The notes: generated from the letters alone by a model not told the origin. A DNA stretch of 64,000 bases from Teredinibacter turnerae T7901 (GCF_000023025.1 NC_012997.1:604764-668763), one strand, 5' to 3'; counted from the stretch's first letter, positions 1-8,634 are shown. Made by a program: numbers and translations.

Positions 1-149
1 CGGTGATTATTCCTGCGAGCCCTGGCTTTTATCACGCCCCCAGCACCATTGAAGATCTTATCGATTTTGTGGTCGCACGAATTCTCAGCCAGTTGGGGTT
101 GGAACAGAGTCTAATTCCGCCCTGGGGTGAAGCGCCGTCAGAGCAATAA
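1..149 (+). CDS. ubiX: Flavin prenyltransferase UbiX, C-terminal end (partial)
   Basis: This is the last 48 codons of a gene that begins left of the window; the frame starts at base 3. The readable tail contains [19 protein letters not shown] followed by [11 protein letters not shown], which matches the conserved C-terminus of UbiX. In that family this segment (PAFYHxPxxIxDLVDFVVARxLDxLG) packs against the FMN site. UbiX makes prenylated FMN, the cofactor of the UbiD decarboxylase in ubiquinone synthesis, and is a soluble dodecameric flavoprotein. The stop codon overlaps the 3' end of the convergent FHA gene by 12 bases. The family call is secure from the tail, but nothing can be said about the missing N-terminal part. 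Confidence 0.85.
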   Translation, partial: VIIPASPGFYHAPSTIEDLIDFVVARILSQLGLEQSLIPPWGEAPSEQ

Positions 150-974
150 CACACGGGCGAGCACGGCAGCGAGCAGCAGCACCAGCAAAAAAGCGATAAA
201 CCAGGTGACCCACGAGCTGGTTTGCGCGGCTGGCTCTTCGCGATTACCGGGCGAGGTTGGCGCGGTTTTCCAGCGTTTTTGCTCGGCTGGCGTTCGCGGC
301 TTATCTGTGTGATCGCCCGGCAGCGGCGTTTGCTGGGGGCGTGTGGCCGATTTATGGAGTCGAATTCCGCGGCCGAACAGGCGGAAGCTGTACACGTCCA
401 AGCGGATTTGATCCCCGGCTTTTAGCGGTGCCCGCTCCACTTTTTTATCATTTAGAAAGGTGGAGTTTGCAGATTTTAGGTCTTCAAGGATGAGTTCGGT
501 GCCGCTCACGCGTGTTATGCGCGCGTGTTCACGGGAAAGGTGAGTGCCGGCAAATACAATGTCGCACTGCTTGCCGCGCCCTAATAACAAGCTTGACGAA
601 GTGCTGAAATCCAGTGGAAATTCCTGACCGGCGAGCCAGCTGGAATCGCCGATCAGCGACCAATATTCGTTGCCATCGGCAAGGGTTTCTGCAATCGGGT
701 CCATGACCTCGAATTCCAGATTGCCCAGGCGAAATGAATCACCACAGGATATTGGCCTAGCGTTAACCCTCTCTCCGTTAACATAAGTGCCAGTTGCGCT
801 GTTTAGATCGCGCAACACTATCGCGTCCTTTTCTCTTTGGATGCGAGCGTGATTGTTGTCCACCGACGGATCTTCCAGCGTCAGGTTGTTAGTGTCGCTG
901 CGGCCGATAGTGAAATTGCGCTCGGTCACCCAGAAAGGTGCGCGATCAAAATTGAGGGATCTAATTTTTAACAT
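138..974 (-). CDS. Tail-anchored protein with two FHA domains
   Basis: About 279 residues. Two forkhead-associated domains, which bind phosphothreonine peptides, are followed by a low-complexity Pro/Thr/Lys stretch and a single C-terminal hydrophobic helix ([20 protein letters not shown]), so the FHA domains should face the cytoplasm. FHA1 (about residues 1-95) has [17 protein letters not shown] and a [10 protein letters not shown] strand; the usual serine before the histidine is Asn. FHA2 (about 125-210) has [20 protein letters not shown] and [10 protein letters not shown], closer to consensus. I prefer the ATG at 974 because it opens directly into the first FHA strand. An in-frame ATG at 1049 would add 25 unlike residues and run over a TATAAT box on the other strand. 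No Ser/Thr kinase or type VI secretion gene is in view, so the partner is unknown. The 3' end overlaps ubiX convergently. Confidence 0.8.
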   Translation of the reverse strand: MLKIRSLNFDRAPFWVTERNFTIGRSDTNNLTLEDPSVDNNHARIQREKDAIVLRDLNSATGTYVNGERVNARPISCGDSFRLGNLEFEVMDPIAETLADGNEYWSLIGDSSWLAGQEFPLDFSTSSSLLLGRGKQCDIVFAGTHLSREHARITRVSGTELILEDLKSANSTFLNDKKVERAPLKAGDQIRLDVYSFRLFGRGIRLHKSATRPQQTPLPGDHTDKPRTPAEQKRWKTAPTSPGNREEPAAQTSSWVTWFIAFLLVLLLAAVLARVLLL

Positions 975-997
975 ATTGAAATATGTATGGTGGATTC

Positions 998-1010
998 TTG
1001 TCAGTATAAT
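998..1010 (+). promoter_or_regulatory. Possible sigma70 -10 box upstream of the RND exporter
   Basis: A perfect TATAAT lies at 1005-1010, which would place a transcript start near 1017, about 120 bases before the exporter start codon. No good -35 hexamer is seen 16-18 bases upstream, so this is a weak call. Confidence 0.25.
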
Positions 1011-1135
1011 GCCCGCCGCAAGATCGGGCAGTGAAACATAATTCACCATAAAGATGCCGTGATGGCGCGCGCTTCCCGGCGCAATCCTTCCACTCCCTGA
1101 CGTTACGTCAGACTTAGGACCATTTTTCCAAGCGA

Positions 1136-3724
1136 ATGTTTAGTCGTTTTTTTGATTTTTATTTGCGTGGGGTTACCCGCTTTCCAAAACTCACCCTTGG
1201 CGTATTGGCAATTGTGCTGATAGCAGCCCTGACCGGCCTGCCCAACTTTAAATTGGATGCGTCTTCCGATTCTTTGACTCTCGAGCACGACAAGGATCTG
1301 GACTTCTACCGGGAAGTCATTAAACAGTATCAAAGTGGTGATTTCCTGGTAGTGACCTATCGGCCGGAAGCTTCGCTATTCACGCAAGCATCGTTGCAAA
1401 CGCTGCAGGCACTGCGCGATGAGCTGGCGCAAATCGATGGTGTGGTCAGTATTAATTCAATTCTGGATGTACCCTTGCTTTACAGCCCGGTGCAACCACT
1501 GCGGGAAATGGTAAAGAATCCACGCACCTTGCTGACGCCCGGCATGGATTACGACATGGCTAAAAAGGAGTTTTTGTCGAGTCCGGTATATAAGGATTTG
1601 ATTCTTGCTCCCAATGGTCAGACCACCGCACTGCAGCTGAATCTGGCAGTAGACGATAAAGCCATTGACCTCTACCGCACGCGCGATGCGCTGAGTTTGA
1701 AGCAGGATAAAGGCGACATTAGTGCTGAGGAAGTCAGCGAATTGGAGAAAGTGCGGGCAGAACTGCGCGCGCACACCACCGAAGAAGCGCAACAGTCGCG
1801 GGAGCGCGTGGCGCAAATCCGCGCAGTGGTGGAGAAGTATCGCGACCACGCACAGATTTATGTCGGTGGTCTCACCATGATTACCGCCGATATGATTCGG
1901 TTCATTCAAAACGATCTGGTGATTTTCGGCTCCGCCGTTTTGCTATTCATGATTGCGGTACTCGCGGTTATTTTCCGCTCTATTCGTTTCGTTGTTATTC
2001 CCATGGTCACGTGCATTACGGCAGTGTTGCTGGTGCTGGGTTACGTGAGTTGGGTGGATTGGCGTCTTACCGTTATCTCGTCAAACTTCGCCGCGCTGCT
2101 GCTGATTATTTCGCTCGCCATCATTATTCATCTGATTGTTCGCTATCGTGAGTTTGCGCAAGAGCAGCCGGAATGGACCCAGCGGGAACTGGTGATGGCT
2201 ACCGCGAAATTTATGGTGTTGCCCTGTTTATACACGGTACTTACGTCCATTGTGGCTTTCGTTTCTTTGGTGGTGAGCAATATCCGTCCGGTCATCGATT
2301 TTGGCTGGCTGATGACCATTGGCTTGGGATTGGCGTTTGTGCTGGCGTTTACCGTGTTACCTGCGTCATTGGTGTTGTTGCGCAAGCAAAATAGCGATAG
2401 CCAAGGGCAAGCGACCGATGCCACAAAACCTAAAAAGCCAGCGACCTACTATTTTGCGCGCGCCGTGGAAAAACACGGCAACGTGATCTTGGCCGTGAGT
2501 TTGGTGATTGGGCTCGCCAGCGCCTGGGGTGTCAGTCGCCTGCAGGTGGAAAACCGGTTTATTGATTATTTCCACAAAAGCACGGAAATTTACAAAGGCT
2601 TATCGGTGATTGATAAGGATCTGGGCGGCACAACCTCGCTCGATATCGTTATCAACAATGGTGACCAAGATACGGTGAGCAGTGCGACCTATGCCGATGA
2701 AGCCGATCCTTTTGCTGAGGCGGATGCCTTCGACGAGGCGGACCCCTTTGAAACCCTGCAGCCGATCACCGAAGCCGACCCCTTTGCGGAAGCGGACCCG
2801 TTTTCTGAGCATGGCGATGATGCCAGCAGCAGCTATTGGATGACGGTGGCAGGCTTGCGCAAGGTCGAGCAGGTACACGATTATTTGGAAAGTCTGCCTG
2901 AAGTGGGCAAGGTGCAGTCTCTCGCCACGCTGTATAAGGTTGGTAAAGATATTAACGGCAGTCTCAATGATTTTGAGCTGGCGATTATGCAGAAATCTTT
3001 ACCTGAGGAAGTCAGCGCTGCGTTAGTTGCCCCGTATCTGGCGGCGAAAGAAGATCAAACCCGTATTACCATGCGAATTCACGACGGTTACCCGGGCTTA
3101 CAACGCGCAGAATTGGTTGAGCGCATGCGCGATCACATCAACAGTATGGAACTGTTTGAACCGGAAAAAGTGCGCTTTACCGGCCTTTTGGTGCTCTATA
3201 ATAATATGCTGCAAAGCCTTTTCAGCTCGCAGATTGCGACGTTGGGGACGGTGCTGCTTGGCATATTTATCATGTTTATCGTGTTGTTCCGCTCGCTAAA
3301 AGTCGCTTTAGTAGCAATAGTGCCTACTATTTTGGCGGCGGTGTCGATTCTTGGATTTATGGGGATATTCGGCCTGCCGCTGGACATGATGACGATTACC
3401 GTAGCGGCCATTACGGTGGGTATCGGGGTGGATAATACTATCCATTACGTCCACCGATTCCGCCGGGAGTTGATGGAAAAAGGGGATTACACCGCGTGTA
3501 TGTACATCGCTCACGGTTCCATTGGGCGGGCGATGTTTTACACCTCGGTAATTATTATTTTCGGCTTCTCGATTATGGTGTTGTCTGCGTTTATCCCTAC
3601 GATTTATTTTGGGCTTCTCACCGGCCTCGCCATGTTTATGTCGCTGCTTGGCGCCTTACTGCTGCTGCCTCGGCTGTTATTGCTCTTTAAGCCGTTTAAC
3701 GTGCCGCAGCCAGCGTTGCAGTAA
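1136..3724 (+). CDS. RND superfamily (MMPL/HpnN-like) exporter with acidic repeat
   Basis: 862 residues with the duplicated RND plan. A first helix (about 15-35) is followed by a large periplasmic domain and helices 2-6 (about 258-415). A seventh helix (about 445-465) is followed by a second periplasmic domain and helices 8-12 (about 690-855). The size and the lack of a third porter subdomain fit the single-component MMPL/hopanoid or lipid exporter branch (PF03176-type), not tripartite AcrB pumps. Such proteins use the proton gradient to move lipids or other hydrophobic molecules across or out of the inner membrane. The helix-rich end carries the conserved GIGVDNTIHYVHRFRRE motif of this branch. 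Residues about 518-562 form an acidic insert with repeated ADPF units, described separately. No adaptor protein gene is adjacent. The 3' end overlaps the convergent VanZ-like gene by 48 bases. The substrate is unknown. Confidence 0.85.
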   Translation: MFSRFFDFYLRGVTRFPKLTLGVLAIVLIAALTGLPNFKLDASSDSLTLEHDKDLDFYREVIKQYQSGDFLVVTYRPEASLFTQASLQTLQALRDELAQIDGVVSINSILDVPLLYSPVQPLREMVKNPRTLLTPGMDYDMAKKEFLSSPVYKDLILAPNGQTTALQLNLAVDDKAIDLYRTRDALSLKQDKGDISAEEVSELEKVRAELRAHTTEEAQQSRERVAQIRAVVEKYRDHAQIYVGGLTMITADMIRFIQNDLVIFGSAVLLFMIAVLAVIFRSIRFVVIPMVTCITAVLLVLGYVSWVDWRLTVISSNFAALLLIISLAIIIHLIVRYREFAQEQPEWTQRELVMATAKFMVLPCLYTVLTSIVAFVSLVVSNIRPVIDFGWLMTIGLGLAFVLAFTVLPASLVLLRKQNSDSQGQATDATKPKKPATYYFARAVEKHGNVILAVSLVIGLASAWGVSRLQVENRFIDYFHKSTEIYKGLSVIDKDLGGTTSLDIVINNGDQDTVSSATYADEADPFAEADAFDEADPFETLQPITEADPFAEADPFSEHGDDASSSYWMTVAGLRKVEQVHDYLESLPEVGKVQSLATLYKVGKDINGSLNDFELAIMQKSLPEEVSAALVAPYLAAKEDQTRITMRIHDGYPGLQRAELVERMRDHINSMELFEPEKVRFTGLLVLYNNMLQSLFSSQIATLGTVLLGIFIMFIVLFRSLKVALVAIVPTILAAVSILGFMGIFGLPLDMMTITVAAITVGIGVDNTIHYVHRFRRELMEKGDYTACMYIAHGSIGRAMFYTSVIIIFGFSIMVLSAFIPTIYFGLLTGLAMFMSLLGALLLLPRLLLLFKPFNVPQPALQ
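2690..2820 (+). repeat. In-frame acidic (E/D)ADPF repeats in the RND exporter
   Basis: The translated stretch contains DEADPFAEADAF, DEADPF, TEADPF and AEADPF, giving five Ala-Asp-(Pro/Ala)-Phe units set in Glu/Asp-rich sequence within the second periplasmic domain. At DNA level the units share a GCxGAxCCxTTT core but differ at third positions, so the duplication is not brand new or is under codon drift. Nothing like this is part of the core RND fold. Confidence 0.8.
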
Positions 3725-4090
3725 GAACGCAATCGCTGTACCCGCAGAGAGGCCAGCGGTATTCATCAGCGCGTCTGCCATATCAGGAGTACGTGCTGGT
3801 GTCAGTCCCTGGGCAATTTCAATCGCCATGGAATAAATAAACGCGGCCAGCACCAGGTAACGCAAATTCCAACGGCCAAAAAATGCCACCCAGCAGGAAA
3901 GTGCGAGCAACACGTTGCCACTAAAATGCAAAACCTCGTCGCTGAACGGGCCATTGCCTGGCGCGCCGGGAGGCTTAAGCGCGTAGTAAGCAAAGATCAA
4001 CAGCGCGGCAGCCAGCTGTCCGATGCGCAGCCATTGCCAGGGCGAAGTGTAGAAGAGAGCGTACGCGCCGTTATTTAAGGGGTGGTTCAT
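3677..4090 (-). CDS. VanZ-like family membrane protein
   Basis: 137 residues with about four hydrophobic segments (near 22-40, 58-72, 75-93 and 108-125). The SDEVLHFSGNVLLALSCWVAF stretch and the polar EIAQ pair in the following helix (SMAIEIAQGLTP, then DMADALMNTAG) are the hallmarks of VanZ-like proteins (PF04892), small inner-membrane proteins of largely unknown role. One founder member gives low-level teicoplanin resistance. The ATG overlaps the stop of the upstream sensor kinase by four bases (ATGA), so the two are translationally coupled, making this the last gene of the PepSY, regulator, kinase operon. Its 3' end overlaps the convergent RND gene. The family call is fairly firm; the function is not known. 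Confidence 0.8.
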   Translation of the reverse strand: MNHPLNNGAYALFYTSPWQWLRIGQLAAALLIFAYYALKPPGAPGNGPFSDEVLHFSGNVLLALSCWVAFFGRWNLRYLVLAAFIYSMAIEIAQGLTPARTPDMADALMNTAGLSAGTAIAFLLQRWLRHVKRLKEQ

Positions 4091-5433
4091 AGGGGAATGG
4101 TCACTCTAAATCGCGCGCCTTTCGCGCGAGGGTGGACAGCGTCGGTCACATCCAGTTGGCCGCTGTAACTGCTTAAAATATCGGTGGTTATGGCCAGGCC
4201 TATGCCTTGCCCTTGGATACTGCTATCCGCTCGGGCGCCACGCGCCAGGATCGTTTGCTTCATGTCAGCCGCAACACCTGGCCCATCATCAGAGATATCA
4301 ATAACGAGCGCCTTATCGCGGGTGGAGGCTTCCACCAGTACAAGGCGTTCACCGTACTTGAAGGCATTTTCCAGTAGGTTGCCAAACACTTCCAACGCGT
4401 CTGATTCGTCGCCCGGAAAATAGAGCGCTTTATCTACCTGGAGTTCAATCGTAAACCCTTTTTCCCGGTACACCTTGCTCAAGGCGCCGGTGAGCCGCTC
4501 GAAAATTGGCGCTAACAGGGTTTTTTCGCGCAGCGATGTTGTGGTGGTCAGGGTCGCGCGCTGCAGCTGGTGTTGGATGATATTGGCCATTCGGGTCAGC
4601 TGTTCATCAATCGTTTCGAGATGATCACTGCGCTGTTCGAGGTCGGCTCGAATAATAGCCAGTGGTGTTTTCAAACTGTGGGCGAGGTCGGCGAGGGTAT
4701 TTTTATAGCGTTTGCGCTGCGCCTGCTCTGCTTCCAGCAGTGAGTTCAAGTTGGTGATGACGGGCGCGATTTCAGGTGGGTACTGCCCTGCGAGCTGTTT
4801 TTGGCCGCCCTGCTGAAATATTTTTAACTCTTGGGCCAGGTGGCGCAGGGGCTCTAAGCCCCAGCGGGTGATCAATAACTGGGCGAGAACAAACAGCAGT
4901 GCCAGCCCACCCAACCACTGCCATAACAAATGCCGGTAACTGGCCAACTCCGTGCGCAGGTTATCCTGACTGTGAAATATTTCGAATCGAAAGAGGGTGT
5001 CGGTGCCCGCGATTTCCCACAGGCTGTCAAAGCGCAGCACAAAGTAGGGCGCACCGTTCACTTCTAGTTCGCCAAATTGTTCCGTCCCCGCTTGCCATGC
5101 AGGTGCGGGTTTGCCGACTGGCGGAGAAGGCGGAGTGGATTCACTTTGCCAGAGAACCTGTGATTCTGTATTCAAAACCCGGCCGTATAAACCGGACAGT
5201 GGGCGGTTAAAGCGGGGTTCTGCCAGCACCTCCGGCAATTGCAATACGCGGTTTTGGTCGCTGGGTTCGGCCGCGCCGAGCAGGGAATAGAGTTGCGCGC
5301 GCAGGGCTTCCAGCTCTGCTTTGCGCAGACTATCGGTGAAGGCGCGATCCAGCGCGAAGGCCGAGAAGCCGAGAATAACGGGCAAAACCAACAGCGAGGA
5401 TACGGCGAGGCGCGCCGCTAACGACAACCTCAC
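4087..5433 (-). CDS. Sensor histidine kinase, PhoQ-like
   Basis: 448 residues, GTG start. The order is a first membrane helix (about 8-28), a periplasmic sensor region of about 130 residues, a second helix (about 168-188), a HAMP-like linker, a HisKA domain with the phospho-accepting His near 252 in LAHSLKTPLAIIRA, and a HATPase domain with N box (LGNLLENAFKYGE), G1 (DISDDGPGV) and G2 (GQGIGLAIT). The HSLKTPL H-box is the form found in PhoQ-type kinases. The periplasmic domain is not obviously the acidic Mg2+-sensing patch of enterobacterial PhoQ, so the signal is open. Its start lies one base past the regulator's stop codon, and it overlaps the VanZ-like gene at its own end. It should phosphorylate the regulator encoded at 5435-6112. 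Confidence 0.9.
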   Translation of the reverse strand: MRLSLAARLAVSSLLVLPVILGFSAFALDRAFTDSLRKAELEALRAQLYSLLGAAEPSDQNRVLQLPEVLAEPRFNRPLSGLYGRVLNTESQVLWQSESTPPSPPVGKPAPAWQAGTEQFGELEVNGAPYFVLRFDSLWEIAGTDTLFRFEIFHSQDNLRTELASYRHLLWQWLGGLALLFVLAQLLITRWGLEPLRHLAQELKIFQQGGQKQLAGQYPPEIAPVITNLNSLLEAEQAQRKRYKNTLADLAHSLKTPLAIIRADLEQRSDHLETIDEQLTRMANIIQHQLQRATLTTTTSLREKTLLAPIFERLTGALSKVYREKGFTIELQVDKALYFPGDESDALEVFGNLLENAFKYGERLVLVEASTRDKALVIDISDDGPGVAADMKQTILARGARADSSIQGQGIGLAITTDILSSYSGQLDVTDAVHPRAKGARFRVTIPL

Positions 5434-5434
5434 C

Positions 5435-6112
5435 TTAGCTGGCTTCGACGGTAAACCGGTAACCCTGGCCCCGTATTGTGCTAATGGGTTTGAGTTGGTT
5501 ATCGGGATCGAGCTTTTTACGCAGCCGGCCGATAAATACTTCTATCACGTTGCTGTCCCGCTCAAAATCCTGATGATAAAGGTGCTCCGTCAGCTCCGTT
5601 TTCGACACCGGTTTGCCAGCGTGCAATGCCAGGTATTCCAGGGTGTTGTACTCGTAACTGGTGAGTTCTATCGCAACGTTGGATACCAGTACCCGTTTTT
5701 GCGCGGTGTCTATAGCAATGGGGCCGAACTGCAGTTGCGGTGTGGCGCTGCCGGCGGCGCGGCGAATTAGCGCATTGGCGCGGGCGCGTAGCTCTTCGTT
5801 GTGAAAGGGTTTAACCAAGTAGTCGTCGGCGCCAGCTTCTAACCCTTCGACTTTATCTTGCCAGTGGCCGCGAGCAGTCAGAATCAGTACGGGGTACTTT
5901 TTACCGGCTGCCCGCAGGCGGCGGATTATTTCCATACCGTCCAATTTTGGCAGGCCAAGGTCTATCACCGCGAAATCGTAGTCGTATTCCACGGCCTGCC
6001 AGGCGCCCTCTTCGCCATCGGCCACTGCGTCGATGACGAAGTTCTGGCTGCTGAAATAATCGGTTAATTGTTGGCGAATGGCGGCTTCGTCTTCGACGAT
6101 CAACATTTTCAT
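5435..6112 (-). CDS. OmpR/PhoP-family response regulator
   Basis: 225 residues. The receiver domain (1-115) has the acidic pair near residues 7-8 (VEDE), the phospho-acceptor Asp near 51 in FAVIDLGLPKLDG, the Thr switch in LILTARG and the conserved Lys in DDYLVKPF. A winged-helix DNA-binding domain (about 128-222) ends in the typical GQGYRF motif. It is the partner of the kinase that follows it, with one base between stop and GTG. A PepSY protein gene lies just upstream on the same strand, so PepSY, regulator, kinase and VanZ form one operon. Such PepSY-linked PhoPQ-like systems often respond to envelope or cation stress, but that is family knowledge, not something the sequence proves. Confidence 0.92.
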   Translation of the reverse strand: MKMLIVEDEAAIRQQLTDYFSSQNFVIDAVADGEEGAWQAVEYDYDFAVIDLGLPKLDGMEIIRRLRAAGKKYPVLILTARGHWQDKVEGLEAGADDYLVKPFHNEELRARANALIRRAAGSATPQLQFGPIAIDTAQKRVLVSNVAIELTSYEYNTLEYLALHAGKPVSKTELTEHLYHQDFERDSNVIEVFIGRLRKKLDPDNQLKPISTIRGQGYRFTVEAS

Positions 6113-6128
6113 GGCGTTAAGCCCTCAA

Positions 6129-6383
6129 TTAGCGGCTGGCGGGAACCGTAACGATTTTTACCCGGCCCGAATCCAGCAGCAGTTTTACTCGGTAGACACT
6201 GCCGGAACGGCTGACATTCAGAACCTTGCCGCCATGTTTGCGCTGGGCAATGGCCGCCGCTTCACTTTTACTGAGTTCGCCGCCGCCCTGAGCCAGTTGC
6301 AGCGGTTCTGCGGCATGGACAGGTGTGGCTATGGCAGAAGTCACAGGTAAGGCAAGCAGCAGGCAGGCAAGTAAGTATTTCAT
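6129..6383 (-). CDS. Small periplasmic PepSY-domain protein
   Basis: 84 residues from the ATG at 6383, which opens straight into a signal peptide (MKYLLACLLLALPVTSAIA); a longer frame from 6419 would put 12 extra residues before it. The mature part holds one short PepSY-type unit: SKSEAAAIAQRKHGGKVLNV, then a strand pair ending in KLLLDSGRVKIVTVP. PepSY domains are small modules often encoded next to envelope two-component systems and are thought to interact with peptidases or the sensor. It precedes the response regulator by 16 bases, so it is probably the first gene of that operon and may feed back on the kinase. The role is inferred from context. Confidence 0.8.
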   Translation of the reverse strand: MKYLLACLLLALPVTSAIATPVHAAEPLQLAQGGGELSKSEAAAIAQRKHGGKVLNVSRSGSVYRVKLLLDSGRVKIVTVPASR

Positions 6384-6447
6384 CGGCGCGTCCGCAGTGT
6401 GGGTTTGAGGGAGGATCATTCTACCCGAAACCTCCCTGTCTTCGCAG

Positions 6448-6993
6448 TCAGTGCTCCAGTGGGCGCACTGTCAGTGCAACTTTAATCCGCTTGCCGGGGT
6501 GGTTGCGGGTGCGCGTGTGATATTGCTGGCCATGATAGCGGTAGGTGACATCGTAGCCGTCAATGACGCGTTGCTTTTGAACCTGTTGTTGCACTTCGCA
6601 ACGCTCGACGTTGCGGTAGCGTACCTGCTGCATATGTGCGGTGTGCGCGACTTCGTTGCCGATAGCGGCTCCCATAACTGCGCCCACTACGGTTCCAATA
6701 CGTTTGTTGTCATCGCCCCGCCCAACCGCATGGCCAATGCTGCCACCGACAATACCGCCAACCAGGGTGCCAACCGCACGGGCATCTGCTGAAGTCTGGT
6801 AGCCGCGGCGTGGCGCAGATTCTCTCACGCGTTCGTTCCAGCAGTTCTGCACCGGCTGACGGTGCTCTACCACTTTGTAGACAGGCGTTACATGGGTGAC
6901 CTGCGCGTAATCGATGGTTTGCGGTTTGGCCGCCCAGGTCAGGGGGGCGATTAACAGGCTGAGGCTAAGAATAGTTCCAGAAAGTGCTTTCAT
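6448..6993 (-). CDS. Glycine-zipper 2TM-domain envelope protein
   Basis: 181 residues. A signal peptide (residues 1-22, ending LTWAA) is followed by a polar region, then a glycine-zipper pair (about 76-117) with GTLVGGIVGGSIGHAVG and IGTVVGAVMGAAIGNEVA, as in the Rickettsia 17-kDa antigen family (PF05433). A basic C-terminal domain has three Cys in the mature protein. There is no lipobox, so it is probably periplasmic or inserted in a membrane. An AGAGGAG-type ribosome site eight bases before the ATG fixes the start. It faces the same way as the PepSY operon but is separated by about 65 bases. Family members are often envelope-stress proteins; the precise job is unknown. Confidence 0.8.
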   Translation of the reverse strand: MKALSGTILSLSLLIAPLTWAAKPQTIDYAQVTHVTPVYKVVEHRQPVQNCWNERVRESAPRRGYQTSADARAVGTLVGGIVGGSIGHAVGRGDDNKRIGTVVGAVMGAAIGNEVAHTAHMQQVRYRNVERCEVQQQVQKQRVIDGYDVTYRYHGQQYHTRTRNHPGKRIKVALTVRPLEH

Positions 6994-7104
6994 GATCTGA
7001 CTCCTCTGTTGAGTTGTTGCCAGATTAGTGGGGTTTGCCTGAATGCATCCTGAACCTGTTTTGACTCGCCTAAAATTAGTTGCGGGATTTTGTGTTGGTG
7101 CAGG

Positions 7105-7761
7105 TTAGCGCAGTGATATCGCCAGCGCGGCGGCAGCGGTGAGGTCATCCACTTGGTAGTCGGCTGCGGAAAGATCCTGCCCCTTGGCGAATTCATAGGC
7201 GACGGCAATGCAGCGCATGCCCGCAGCTTTGGCGGCTGAGATACCGGTCGCGCTGTCTTCTACCGCGACAGCCTCACTGGCTGACAATTGGAGTTGGTCG
7301 AGGGTGCGCAGGTAGGTGTCTGGTGCGGGCTTACTGCGCGCGACATCATCGCGGGTGGTGGTGGCTTGCACAAAATCGCCAAATTGGTGGGCGGCGATGG
7401 ACGTATCCAGTTCAAACCGGTTGGCACCGGTGGCTATACCTACTTTCAGGCCTGCCTGCTGGCATTGTGCCAAGGCGGTACGTGCGCCGGGCATCGAGGG
7501 AAACGGTATCGCATTGAGGCGCTGCTCAAGCCGCTGTTGTTTAACCTGGTAAAGCTCCTCTGCAGTTATGGGTAATTTGTGCAATGCCACCAGATCTTCG
7601 GCGTTTTTGCGGGTGGGTACGCCACAGTAGTGCAGCAGGTATTCCGCCTTGGTGAAACTGACCGACATGCTTGCGAGAATTTCCTGCCAGATGGAAAAAT
7701 GCACGCCTTCACTGTCGACCAATGTACCATCGTGATCAAAAATAATACCGCGTAGGGACAC
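7105..7761 (-). CDS. HAD-superfamily phosphatase/phosphoglucomutase-like hydrolase
   Basis: 218 residues, GTG start supported by an AGGAGG site seven bases upstream. All four HAD motifs are present: FDHDGTLVDSE (nucleophile Asp9, acid/base Asp11), the Thr of GIATGAN, the Lys of RSKPAPD, and VAVEDSATG. The helical cap inserted after motif I marks subfamily IA (beta-phosphoglucomutase/phosphoglycolate phosphatase-like). The enzyme would hydrolyse or transfer phosphate from a small sugar phosphate in the cytoplasm. Substrate cannot be told from sequence, so no gene symbol is given. It is transcribed away from the retropepsin gene, and the 130-base gap between them must hold both promoters. Confidence 0.88.
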   Translation of the reverse strand: MSLRGIIFDHDGTLVDSEGVHFSIWQEILASMSVSFTKAEYLLHYCGVPTRKNAEDLVALHKLPITAEELYQVKQQRLEQRLNAIPFPSMPGARTALAQCQQAGLKVGIATGANRFELDTSIAAHQFGDFVQATTTRDDVARSKPAPDTYLRTLDQLQLSASEAVAVEDSATGISAAKAAGMRCIAVAYEFAKGQDLSAADYQVDDLTAAAALAISLR

Positions 7762-7896
7762 CTGGTTTCCTCCTATGGATTTTATGTTAACTGTGAATGC
7801 AAACCCGGTGGGGTCGCAAAGGCACCAAAGCTTGTTATTATGACCGCCTTCTCTTCTTACGTGAAAGTCGCGCCGCCGACGAATAACCAGATAATC

Positions 7897-8634
7897 ATGA
7901 TGTTGCGTTTTTTAAGATGCCTACCACTGACAGGTTTGCTTGTGTTGCAGGCTTGTACCTTTACCAACTCCCGTGAAAGCGACAGCTCGCCGACGCAAGC
8001 ACTACTCGAAGCGCAGTCCGCGACACTGGAAAACCAGGCGCAGACACTGGCAATGCTGTCGGATAACCAGCAGGCCCTCCTCACCGAGCTGCGCGTAACC
8101 CAAGCGCAAATTCGCGAATTGCAGACGGGTTCTACCCCTGTCGCCAGCGAACCGGAGACGGTCGGGGAGGTCAAACCCGTGGCGGAATTACTGGCGCAAA
8201 CAGAACCCGGCCGCAAAATTCGCACGAATAGCAACGCTAAACTGCTGTTGGGGCGAGTGGAATGGGTGTGGCTGGATATTTTGTCGGCGCACCTGAAGGC
8301 CCGTATCGATACCGGTGTGGCCAACGCATCTCTGGTGGTCGCCACCGTGCAACAGTTCGAGCGCAATGGTGAGAGTTGGGTGCGTTTTACGTTGCACGAT
8401 CAGGCGGAACCGGTGGAAGCACCACTGAAAAAAAATGCGCGCCGTAATCGCGTTGCGTTAATGGTGCGTATGGGGTCCTTGGCAGAGTATGTGGAGTTCG
8501 CGTTAGAGCAGGAATCCGAGGCGCCGACATATACTGTCACACTGGGCCGCGACTTCCTGCAGGATATTGCGCTGGTGGATGTTTCCCGCAAGTTTACCCA
8601 ACCCAAAGTCGAGCTGACTCTCGATCAAAATTAA
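7897..8634 (+). CDS. Retropepsin-like (RimB-type) lipoprotein protease
   Basis: 245 residues from the ATG at 7897, which gives a compact lipoprotein signal with the acylated Cys at residue 20 (LLVLQAC). An earlier ATG at 7840 would make the signal unusually long. A coiled-coil/linker region (about 30-100, rich in Gln, Glu and Ala) leads to a PF05618-type retropepsin-like domain: LLGRVEWVWL, then the catalytic ARIDTGVANASL with the aspartic-protease DTG, and a C-terminal TLGRDFLQD strand. Related RimB proteins are DTG proteases associated with RimK glutamate ligases. The gene is three bases ahead of the earliest possible start of the inactive-transglutaminase gene, and the ATP-grasp ligase follows, so all three are one operon. 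The protease probably works at the periplasmic face of a membrane. Confidence 0.85.
   Translation: MMLRFLRCLPLTGLLVLQACTFTNSRESDSSPTQALLEAQSATLENQAQTLAMLSDNQQALLTELRVTQAQIRELQTGSTPVASEPETVGEVKPVAELLAQTEPGRKIRTNSNAKLLLGRVEWVWLDILSAHLKARIDTGVANASLVVATVQQFERNGESWVRFTLHDQAEPVEAPLKKNARRNRVALMVRMGSLAEYVEFALEQESEAPTYTVTLGRDFLQDIALVDVSRKFTQPKVELTLDQN

Noticed and set aside
127-493. Three overlapping plus-strand frames near the left end
   Set aside because: They overlap the FHA gene on the other strand, show no domain, and their composition is that of a shadow of a G+C-rich gene.
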